DNA from: UBA2357 sp041916775
GTDB lineage: Bacteria; Pseudomonadota; Gammaproteobacteria; Burkholderiales; Rhodocyclaceae
Assembly (NCBI GenBank): GCA_041916775.1
Contig: JAYRYZ010000003.1
Coordinates: forward strand, 147,422 to 211,421
DNA length: 64,000 nt
Reading direction: 5' to 3'
Shown here: positions 26,403 to 33,340 of the stretch, in pieces
Layout: each line of letters starts with the position of its first letter
Position numbering within the stretch: position 1 is the stretch's first letter
The notes under the pieces: generated by a model
Databases searched by the model: none
What the model saw: the letters and a program-made list of their open reading frames with translations, nothing else
Told to the model about the DNA's origin: nothing
Position numbers and translations under genes: made by a program

Positions 26403-27787
26403 CGCAGAACGACAGGCGCGCGCGACCTCCCGGGGCGGATGTCCTCATCGTCGATGACGAGGATGACATCCGTGAGTTGCTGGAGCTTTCGCTGCTGCGC
26501 ATGGGGCTCGCCTGCGACACCGCAGCCAACCTCGCCGAGGCGCGGGCGATGGTCGATGGTCGGAACTACCGGCTCTGCCTCACCGACATGCGTTTGCCCG
26601 ATGGTGACGGCCTGGAGCTGGTTGCCCACATCCAGGGGGCACACCCCGGGCTGCCGGTAGCGGTGATTTCGGCCTATGGCAGCATCGAGACCGCGATTCG
26701 CGCACTCAAGCTGGGGGCCTTCGATTTCGTCACCAAGCCCATAGAGCTCGCGGGACTCCGCGAGCTCGTCAGCCATGCGTTGAGCGTCCAGCCGGGTGGA
26801 GTGACCACTCAGGACGCAAGCGACCGCGAGCTGGTCGGTCAGTCGTCGGCAATGCAGCATCTGCGCATGCAAATCGACAAGCTCGCGCGCAATCAGGCAC
26901 CCGTCTTCATCAATGGTGAGTCAGGGACGGGCAAGGAGGTGATCGCGCGCCTGATTCACGGTCGTGGGCCACGTGCGGGCGGCCCCTTCGTACCTGTCAA
27001 TTGCGGCGCGATCTCGCCCGAACTGATGGAGAGCGAGTTCTTCGGCCATCGCAAGGGCAGCTTCACCGGCGCCACCGTCGACAAGGATGGGCTGTTCCAG
27101 GCTGCGCGCGGGGGGACCCTTTTCCTCGACGAGGTGGCCGAGTTGCCGCTGGCGATGCAGGTCAAGCTGCTGCGTGCGATCCAGGAGCGGGCGGTGCGTC
27201 CCGTCGGGGCGCATGCAGAGCAGCCGGTGGATGTACGTATCCTCTCCGCCTCGCACCGCGACCTCGCGCGCTTGGTTGCGGAAGGCCGGTTCCGCCAGGA
27301 CCTGTTCTTCCGCATCAACGTGATCACCCTTCACGTGCCACCCCTGCGCGAACGACGCGAGGACATCCCGGACCTCGCGCTGCATATCCTCGAGCGGCTG
27401 GCCGGGCGCGACGGTACCGGCTTGCACACGCTGGACCGGTCCGCGCTCGAGGCAATGTCACGCTACGACTTTCCCGGCAACGTGCGCGAGCTCGAGAACC
27501 TGCTCGAACGCGCCTGCGCGCTGTGCGACGGACCGGTGATCGGCATCCATGATCTGGACCTGCTGCCGATGTCCAGCGGTGCCGAAACATCCCGACCGCT
27601 CGCGACCTGGCTGGACGGCCTGCGCGAAGACGATGATGGGCCGCCTGACTCGGACGAGGAGCGGGAGCGCACCAGCGTGCTGCGCATGCTGGACGAAACC
27701 CGCTGGAATCGTTCCGAGGCGGCCCGCCGGCTTGGCCTCACCCTGCGGCAGTTGCGCTACAGGCTGCAGAAGTGGGGGATGGAGTGA
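26399..27787 (+). CDS. pilR: PilR-type sigma-54 response regulator
   Basis: This 462-residue NtrC-family activator has a receiver domain (about 15-130; VLIVDDEDDIRELLEL, DMRLPDG), then a sigma-54 AAA+ domain (about 140-380). That domain carries Walker A GESGTGKEV, the GSFTGA loop for sigma-54 contact, Walker B GGTLFLDEVAELP and the arginine-finger region FRQDLFFRINVITLHVPPLRERR. A Fis-type helix-turn-helix ends it (ARRLGLTLRQLRYRLQKW). PilR activates pilin (pilA) transcription in other species. Confidence 0.9.
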   Translation: MTQNDRRARPPGADVLIVDDEDDIRELLELSLLRMGLACDTAANLAEARAMVDGRNYRLCLTDMRLPDGDGLELVAHIQGAHPGLPVAVISAYGSIETAIRALKLGAFDFVTKPIELAGLRELVSHALSVQPGGVTTQDASDRELVGQSSAMQHLRMQIDKLARNQAPVFINGESGTGKEVIARLIHGRGPRAGGPFVPVNCGAISPELMESEFFGHRKGSFTGATVDKDGLFQAARGGTLFLDEVAELPLAMQVKLLRAIQERAVRPVGAHAEQPVDVRILSASHRDLARLVAEGRFRQDLFFRINVITLHVPPLRERREDIPDLALHILERLAGRDGTGLHTLDRSALEAMSRYDFPGNVRELENLLERACALCDGPVIGIHDLDLLPMSSGAETSRPLATWLDGLREDDDGPPDSDEERERTSVLRMLDETRWNRSEAARRLGLTLRQLRYRLQKWGME

Positions 27788-28347
27788 ACGCCACGGGAGC
27801 GGCCGGGCTGGCCCCAGGCTGGCTGCGCGGGGTGACGCATTGCCCGTCGCCCAATTGTGACCCGCGCCCGGAGGGCGAAGTGGTGCGGCTGGTGGTCGTG
27901 CATGCGATCAGCTTGCCTCCTGATACCTTCGGCGGGCCGGGTGTTGAACAACTCTTCACCAACACACTGCCGGTCGGGTCGCATCCCTATTACGCAGGGA
28001 TTGCCGGCCTGCGTGTCTCGGCGCATTTCTTCATCCGCCGGGACGGTCGAGTGGTCCAGTTCGTGCCGGTGCGCCTGCGTGCATGGCATGCGGGCCTGTC
28101 CATGTGGAGAGGGCGGGAGCGCTGCAACGATTTCTCGATCGGGATCGAACTGGAAGGCTGCGATACGCTGCCCTTTACTGCAGTGCAATACCGCAGGCTG
28201 ACACGTCTGATCAGGCGCTTGCAGCGGCAGTTTCCCATCGAGGACATCGTGGGGCACGCGGATGTCGCCCCGGGGCGCAAGACCGATCCGGGGCCGCACT
28301 TCGACTGGCAGCGGCTGCGAAAAGGATTGCGGCATCGAACCCGATGA
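27784..28347 (+). CDS. ampD: 1,6-anhydro-N-acetylmuramyl-L-alanine amidase AmpD
   Basis: This 187-residue cytosolic zinc amidase trims recycled muropeptides and in many species keeps AmpR/beta-lactamase uninduced. Zinc ligands fit the family: His in LVVVHAISLPP near 45, and His and Asp in VGHADVAPGRKTDPG near 155-165. The helix WHAGLSMWRGRERCNDFSIG is characteristic. The start is a GTG at 27784 that overlaps the pilR stop (GTGA), so the gene is coupled to pilR. AmpG, AmpR and beta-lactamase are not nearby. Confidence 0.92.
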   Translation: MNATGAAGLAPGWLRGVTHCPSPNCDPRPEGEVVRLVVVHAISLPPDTFGGPGVEQLFTNTLPVGSHPYYAGIAGLRVSAHFFIRRDGRVVQFVPVRLRAWHAGLSMWRGRERCNDFSIGIELEGCDTLPFTAVQYRRLTRLIRRLQRQFPIEDIVGHADVAPGRKTDPGPHFDWQRLRKGLRHRTR

Positions 28348-28502
28348 GGTCCTGGGCGCGCGTCGATCCGTGTCTCGAAGGGCATCAATTTGCAAAAAAA
28401 CAACAGTGCAGATCGGGCTGACACATTGCGACGAATGCAAGTCGTGGCAAGGGATTCAGCCGAATGTAACGACCCCGGTAACACTTCCGTAGCCAGGGCG
28501 GA

Positions 28503-28531
28503 TTGACATTAATCAAACAAATCAATAGAGT
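28503..28531 (+). promoter_or_regulatory. Sigma-70-type promoter upstream of lytic transglycosylase leader
   Basis: A perfect -35 box TTGACA (28503-28508) and a TAGAGT -10 box (28526-28531) are separated by 17 bases in an AT-rich patch. Transcription would start near 28538. Confidence 0.6.
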
Positions 28532-28541
28532 GCGGATCAAC

Positions 28542-28573
28542 AGCGCGCTCGTTAGCGGTTTGACGCGCTTTTT
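28542..28573 (+). terminator. Terminator-like hairpin directly after the promoter
   Basis: AGCGCG (28542-28547) pairs with CGCGCT (28564-28569), and TTTTT runs through 28569-28573. It lies only a few bases after the likely start of transcription, so it could be an attenuator or yield a very short RNA. The stem is only 6 bp with a 16-base loop. Confidence 0.4.
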
Positions 28574-28811
28574 CAACAGGGTGCGGCGCTGAATTTTCCG
28601 TCAGCGTTTGTCCACATGGCCGCTCGCACCGCGGGATTCGTTGTCTGGTTGCGGCAACGAATTGAACACCACTGAAGACCGATACCCCCTGCCTGTCCGG
28701 CGCATATGTTGCATTGCCGGGCGACCTTCGCCCAAACGGGAAGAAAACTCGTACTCGCCTCTGGCGTGGTATGGGAATGGCTGGCGGCTTGCGGTACAGC
28801 ATGGAGGAACC

Positions 28812-29624
28812 ATGAGCAAAGCAACACGCAACACACCGCTCGCGGAGCGGTCCGGGCTGACCGTGATCCGGTTGGTTCATGGCAGTCTGTTTGCCGCCGG
28901 TGTTCTGGCTGTGGTCCATCAGGGTTTTCAGCATCGTGATGTTCAACGGGTGACGTTTGCCGACACCGGCATGACAGCGACTGTGGCGTCCCGAGTGCTC
29001 GAGAATCCCCATCCGCCCACTCTGGCGCCGATCGCCAGCATTGAGGTCGATAGCGGTGCCCCGACCGGTACCGTCGAGCAGGCTCAAAAGGTCGAGAAGT
29101 CGCTGAACCGCGTTGCAGCGTTGCCGCCGGTCTTTGCCTTGCCTTTCCCTGAGACGAAGCCGGATGGCGAGTTGTCGGCCGAAATGCAGCGCGTGCGTGA
29201 CTGGGTCGCGAGCCGCTACAGGGTCTCGGATGTGATCCTCGAGCCGGTGCTGGCGCAGGCCGAGGACAGCGCGAACGCAGTGGGCCTCGACCCCTTGCTG
29301 ATTGTGGCGGTGATGGCGATCGAGTCGGGCTTCAACCCTTTCGCCGAAAGCCGTCACGGTGCGCAGGGCCTGATGCAGGTGATCCCGCGCTATCACAAGG
29401 ACAAGATCGGCCAGGATGCGCATGAAGATGCGTTGTTCGATCCGATCCTGAATGTACGCGTGGGTACGCAGGTGCTGGCGGAAGGCCTGCGCCGGTTCGG
29501 CACCATGCAGGGCGCTCTCCAGTATTACGCGGGTGCCCTCAAGGACCCGAACGCGGGTTACACAAAGAAGGTCCTGGCGCTCAAACAGCGCATCCGCACC
29601 GCTGCACGTCAGGGCGACGCCTGA
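28812..29624 (+). CDS. Lytic transglycosylase SLT-domain protein
   Basis: This 270-residue protein has an N-terminal hydrophobic stretch (about 22-45, LTVIRLVHGSLFAAGVLAVV) that may be an anchor or signal. A proline/threonine-rich spacer follows, and then a C-terminal SLT domain (about 140-260). The catalytic Glu lies in VMAIESGFNPFAESRHGAQGL and the family strand MQVIPRYH follows; ALQYYAGALKDPNAGY closes the fold. It cleaves peptidoglycan with formation of the 1,6-anhydro ring. AmpD, which processes 1,6-anhydro products, lies just upstream. GGAGGA before ATG 28812 sets the start. Confidence 0.87.
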   Translation: MSKATRNTPLAERSGLTVIRLVHGSLFAAGVLAVVHQGFQHRDVQRVTFADTGMTATVASRVLENPHPPTLAPIASIEVDSGAPTGTVEQAQKVEKSLNRVAALPPVFALPFPETKPDGELSAEMQRVRDWVASRYRVSDVILEPVLAQAEDSANAVGLDPLLIVAVMAIESGFNPFAESRHGAQGLMQVIPRYHKDKIGQDAHEDALFDPILNVRVGTQVLAEGLRRFGTMQGALQYYAGALKDPNAGYTKKVLALKQRIRTAARQGDA

Positions 29625-29695
29625 CCGGGCGTTCAGCCACCCGCTCGCCGCTGGTGCCGAGCGCGCAGGTGGGGGCGGGTTCCGGTGGCGTTGCG

Positions 29696-30853
29696 CTATC
29701 CGCGAAGTAGCCGCGCAATCCTTCCGGCGGCTTCCAGCAGTCGTTCCTCGCTCGTGGTGTAGGCAATGCGCAGGTGGCGGCGTGGCAGATGGTCGCCGAA
29801 ATCCAGTCCCGGGGTGGTAGCGACGCCAGCCTCCTCGATCAATCGTCGCGCCAGCGCCTCACTGTCCTCCGCCATGCGCGAGATGTCCGCGTAGATGTAG
29901 AACGCACCCTGTGGCTCGGTGGCGATGATGAATCCCAGGCGCTGCAGCTCTGGCAACAGCGTGCTGCGGCGGTGCGCGAACTCGTGGCGACGCGCCTCGA
30001 GCAATTCCAGCGTGGCAGGTGCGAAAGCCGCGAGTGCTGCATGCTGCGCCGGCGTCGAGGCGGAGATGAAGAAGTGCTGGGCGAGCTTTTCGATCTCGCG
30101 CACATATGCGTCGGGAGCGACCAACCAACCCAGGCGCCAGCCTGTCATTCCGAAGTACTTCGAGAAGCTGTTCACCACGAAGATGTCGTCCATGTGGCTC
30201 AGTGCCGTACTGGACTCGACCCCGTACGTCAGCCCTTGATAGATCTCGTCGACGATCATCACCCCCCCGTGAGCGCGCACCGTGCCGCCCAGGGCATCGA
30301 GCTCGTCCTGCGTCAGCAGTGTGCCGGTGGGGTTGGAGGGCGTGGCCACCATCAGGCCGCGGGTGCGCTCACTCCAGGCGGCGTCAACCTGCGCGCTTGT
30401 CGGTTGGAAGCGAGTCGTGGCATCGACCGGAAGCATCGTGGCGGTGCCTTCGAAGGTCCGTACCAGCTGACGGTTGCACGGGTAGCTGGGATCGGGCATC
30501 AGCCAGACGTCGCCCGGGTCGGTGGTCGCGGCAAGCGCGAGCATCAGCGCGCCAGAGGCGCCCGGGGTGATCGCGATGCGCTCCGGCGGGACATCTGCGC
30601 CGAAGCGGTCGTGGTAGAAGCGCGAAATCGCCTCGCGCAGCGCCGGTAGGCCGAGTGCGCTGGTATAGGGCACCTGGCCCTGGTCCAGGAAGCGCATCGC
30701 GGCTTCGATCATGGGGCGCGGGGTCGGAAAGTCCGGCTCGCCCACTTCCATGTGGATGATGTCGCGGCCCGCCGCTTCGAGCTCGCGTGCGCGGCGCAGC
30801 AACTCCATGACGTGGAAGGGCTGGATGTCCTGGCTTCGGCGGGAGATGTTCAT
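29696..30853 (-). CDS. Class I/II PLP-dependent aminotransferase
   Basis: This 385-residue fold-type I aminotransferase of the AspC/AlaA-like group carries EVGEPDFPTP near 40, PYTSALGLPALREAIS near 65, TPGASGALML near 95, PSNPTGTLL near 170, VDEIYQGLTYG near 205, and the Schiff-base lysine in NSFSKYFGMTGWRLGW near 235. A C-terminal Arg (RRHLRIAYTTS) would bind the substrate carboxylate. The amino donor and acceptor are not predictable. It converges with the lytic transglycosylase gene. Confidence 0.87.
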   Translation of the reverse strand: MNISRRSQDIQPFHVMELLRRARELEAAGRDIIHMEVGEPDFPTPRPMIEAAMRFLDQGQVPYTSALGLPALREAISRFYHDRFGADVPPERIAITPGASGALMLALAATTDPGDVWLMPDPSYPCNRQLVRTFEGTATMLPVDATTRFQPTSAQVDAAWSERTRGLMVATPSNPTGTLLTQDELDALGGTVRAHGGVMIVDEIYQGLTYGVESSTALSHMDDIFVVNSFSKYFGMTGWRLGWLVAPDAYVREIEKLAQHFFISASTPAQHAALAAFAPATLELLEARRHEFAHRRSTLLPELQRLGFIIATEPQGAFYIYADISRMAEDSEALARRLIEEAGVATTPGLDFGDHLPRRHLRIAYTTSEERLLEAAGRIARLLRG

Positions 30854-30897
30854 GGTGATCCAGTTGCAGTGGCTGTTGGGGATTGTGTCCCGGAATG

Positions 30898-30926
30898 CAC
30901 GAAGCGCCGTCGTGCGGCGCTTCGTG
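30898..30926. terminator. Perfect 12-bp hairpin between pckG and the aminotransferase
   Basis: CACGAAGCGCCG (30898-30909) and CGGCGCTTCGTG (30915-30926) are perfect inverted copies around the loop TCGTG. It lies downstream of pckG and before the aminotransferase start. No strong T tract follows on either strand, so it may be a weak terminator or an RNA-stability element. Confidence 0.5.
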
Positions 30927-30950
30927 TGATGTTGCGATCGTGAGGTGCGA

Positions 30951-30971
30951 CGGGGCCGGTGTTCGGCCCCG
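30951..30971. terminator. Second GC-rich hairpin after pckG
   Basis: CGGGGCCG (30951-30958) and CGGCCCCG (30964-30971) form an 8-bp stem with loop GTGTT. It is a possible second 3' structure of the pckG transcript; no T tract is seen. Confidence 0.4.
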
Positions 30972-30985
30972 CCTTGTGCAATCGG

Positions 30986-31136
30986 CTCAGAGCCTGTGAA
31001 TGAATCTGCTGCGCGAACCGATTGCTGCGTTGCTCATTCGCTCACTCCTCGCCTATCCATCCGATATGTCTCGTCGTTCGCTCGCTCGCGCCTTGCACTC
31101 GGCTCTGCTCGCGACGATTTCTTCACAAGCTCTCAG
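30986..31136. repeat. 151-bp element with 21-bp terminal inverted repeats, touching the pckG stop
   Basis: The ends 30986-31006 (CTCAGAGCCTGTGAATGAATC) and 31116-31136 (inverse of CTGAGAGCTTGTGAAGAAATC) match at 17 of 21 positions. The inside is GC-rich and carries repeated GCTCATTCGCTCAC and GTTCGCTCGCTCGC stretches. The element ends on the pckG stop codon (31133-31135). It looks like a non-autonomous mobile or dispersed repeat; it encodes nothing. No other copy was noticed in the window. Confidence 0.6.
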
Positions 31137-32980
31137 TCGCCGCTGAGCGCCAGTTCGAACAGCTCGCGCTTGAGCACCATCTGGCGCGGCAGACGGTCCT
31201 GGAGTTTGTCGAACCATTCCTTGTGCAAGGCCAGTTCCTGCTTCCAGGCGTCCGCATCCACCGTGGTGAGGGCATCGAATTCGGCTTGGCTGACGTCGCT
31301 GCCGGCCCAGTCCAGGTCCTCGAACTTGGGCATCCAGCCCAGCGCGGTTTCCTTGGCGGCCACGCGGCCCTTGACGCGATCGACGATCCACTTCAGCACG
31401 CGCATGTTCTCGCCGAAGCCTGGCCACATGAACTCGCCCTTCTCGTTCATGCGGAACCAGTTCACGCAGAAGATCTTGGGCGTGTGCTCGACGACATGCC
31501 CCATGCGCAGCCAGTGGTTGAAGTAGTCGCCCATGTGGTAGCCGCAGAAGGGGAGCATCGCGAACGGGTCGCGGCGCACCACGCCCTGGGCGCCGAATGC
31601 CGCAGCGGTGGTTTCGGAGCCGAGCGTGGCGGCCATGTACACGCCGAAGTTCCAGTTGAAGGCCTGGTACACCAGCGGCACGGTGGTGGCACGGCGCCCG
31701 CCGAAGATGAAGGCCGAAATCGGCACGCCTTCGGGGCTTTCCCAGTTGGGGTCGATGGACGGGCACTGTCCGGCCGGCGCGGTGAAGCGCGAGTTCGGAT
31801 GCGCCGCCTTGCGGCCGGTCTCCTTGGCGATCTCGGGCGTCCAGTCCTTGCCTTGCCAGTCGATGAGGTGAGCGGGAGCTTCCTTGCTCATCCCTTCCCA
31901 CCATACGTCGCCGTCGTCGGTGAGCGCGACGTTGGTGAAGATGATGTTTTCCTTCAACGTTGCCATCGCGTTGAAGTTGGTCTTCTCGGAGGTGCCGGGT
32001 GCGACGCCGAAGAAGCCGGCTTCCGGGTTGATCGCGTAGAACTTGCCGTCCTTGCCCGGCTTGATCCAGGCAATGTCGTCACCCACGGTGGTGATCTTCC
32101 AGCCATCGAAGGACTTGGGCGGGATCAGCATCGCGAAGTTGGTCTTGCCGCAGGCGGACGGGAAGGCGGCTGCGACGTAGGTCTTCTCGCCCTCGGGCGA
32201 TTCGACGCCGAGGATCAGCATGTGCTCGGCGAGCCAGCCTTCGTCGCGCGCCATCGTCGAGGCGATGCGCAGCGCGAAGCACTTCTTTCCAAGCAGCGCG
32301 TTGCCTCCGTAGCCCGAGCCGTACGACCAGATCTCGCGCGTCTCGGGGAAGTGGACGATGTACTTGGTGGTCGGGTTGCACGGCCAGCGGCTGTCCTTCT
32401 CGCCATGCGCGAGCGGTGCACCGACGGTGTGCACGCAGGGCACGAACTCGCCGTCGCTGCCGAGCACCTCGATCGCGCCACGGCCCATGCGGGTCATGGT
32501 GCGCATGTTTGTGACCACATAGGGGCTGTCGGAGATCTCGATGCCGATGTGGGCGATCGGGCTGCCGAGCGGGCCCATCGAGAACGGGATGACGTACATC
32601 GTGCGGCCGTGCATGGACCCCTTGAACAGGTTGTTCAGGGTGCCGCGCATTACCGCGGGGTCTTCCCAGTTGTTGGTCGGGCCGGCGTCGACCTTGTCCT
32701 TCGAGCAGATGAAGGTGCGGTCCTCCACCCTTGCGACGTCGGACGGGTCGGAAAAGGCGAGGTAGGAATTCTTGCGCTTCTCAGGGTTCAGCTTGATCAG
32801 CATGCCGGACTCGACCATTTCGGCGCAGAGGCGGTCGTATTCTTCCTGAGAGCCGTCGCACCAGACGACACGATCGGGTTCGGTGAGCGCGGCGATTTCG
32901 CCAACCCACTTCTTCAACTCGGCGTGGCGGACATAATCAGGTGCAGCGGCAATGGCCGCCTCGGCGTGGCTTTGAGTCAT
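31133..32980 (-). CDS. pckG: Phosphoenolpyruvate carboxykinase (GTP)
   Basis: This 615-residue enzyme makes phosphoenolpyruvate from oxaloacetate and GTP, the entry step of gluconeogenesis from organic acids. The P-loop FPSACGKTNFAML lies near residue 280. The metal/substrate region WSYGSGYGGNALLGKKCFAL is near 235, and the C-terminal part has FVNWFRMNEKGEFMWPGFGENMRVLKW-type GTP-site features. The length matches the GTP class and not the ATP class. It is divergent from maeB; together they are the PEP/pyruvate-malate node. Its stop codon is inside the 3' end of an inverted-repeat element. Confidence 0.95.
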   Translation of the reverse strand: MTQSHAEAAIAAAPDYVRHAELKKWVGEIAALTEPDRVVWCDGSQEEYDRLCAEMVESGMLIKLNPEKRKNSYLAFSDPSDVARVEDRTFICSKDKVDAGPTNNWEDPAVMRGTLNNLFKGSMHGRTMYVIPFSMGPLGSPIAHIGIEISDSPYVVTNMRTMTRMGRGAIEVLGSDGEFVPCVHTVGAPLAHGEKDSRWPCNPTTKYIVHFPETREIWSYGSGYGGNALLGKKCFALRIASTMARDEGWLAEHMLILGVESPEGEKTYVAAAFPSACGKTNFAMLIPPKSFDGWKITTVGDDIAWIKPGKDGKFYAINPEAGFFGVAPGTSEKTNFNAMATLKENIIFTNVALTDDGDVWWEGMSKEAPAHLIDWQGKDWTPEIAKETGRKAAHPNSRFTAPAGQCPSIDPNWESPEGVPISAFIFGGRRATTVPLVYQAFNWNFGVYMAATLGSETTAAAFGAQGVVRRDPFAMLPFCGYHMGDYFNHWLRMGHVVEHTPKIFCVNWFRMNEKGEFMWPGFGENMRVLKWIVDRVKGRVAAKETALGWMPKFEDLDWAGSDVSQAEFDALTTVDADAWKQELALHKEWFDKLQDRLPRQMVLKRELFELALSGD

Positions 32981-33340
32981 GATTTACAGCTCTCCCGTGC
33001 TGTGATGCAAAACTTCGGCCGCCGGTCGATCCAGAAATGTGCATTTAGCACTGCCTGCAGGGCTGGCGGACTCTTCCAAGGGCACGCAGGTGGCGGCGGG
33101 GCCGAACCAGCGAAGGTTCGGGTTAACCGCAATCTGCGGAAACCCGCAATTGTGCCACGACGGCACCCTCATTGAGAATGATATGGGCAAAAATTGGCTG
33201 AGCTTTTCATATTGCAAATACTCTTTTTGTAATGCGAAACGAGCGCGAGGGGAGTATGCTCTCGCCTCGACAACAAATGCCGCAGCGCAGGCCTGGCCCG
33301 GCCGGACGCCGCGATCTGAACCAAAAACCGGAGGACGACC
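32981..33340. promoter_or_regulatory. 360-base divergent control region of pckG and maeB
   Basis: No gene is supported here. An AT-rich patch (about 33197-33240) contains the imperfect dyad TTGCAAA (33212-33218) and TTTGTAA (33226-33232), possibly an operator shared by the two genes. I found no good -35/-10 pair. ACCGGAGGA sits before the maeB start codon. Confidence 0.4.

Larger units (their letters stand above)
28348..28811 (+). other. 464-base gene-free region: spacer and structured leader
   Basis: This stretch between ampD and the lytic transglycosylase has no supported gene. It holds a good sigma-70-type promoter (28503-28531), a terminator-like hairpin just after it, and a second perfect 6-bp inverted repeat (CGCTGA 28587-28592, TCAGCG 28601-28606) followed by TTT. 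A GGGCGA/TCGCCC hairpin lies near 28720. GGAGGA then precedes the start codon. The untranslated leader would be about 275 bases. I recognise no known riboswitch in it. Confidence 0.6.

Noticed and set aside
28420..28445. A possible sigma-54 site (TGACAC...ATGCA) near the end of ampD's downstream spacer
   Set aside because: The essential GG of the -24 element is missing and the GG-GC spacing does not fit.
28508..28811. A c-di-AMP (ydaO-type) riboswitch before the lytic transglycosylase, a gene class such switches often control
   Set aside because: The conserved core elements of that class were not found in the leader.
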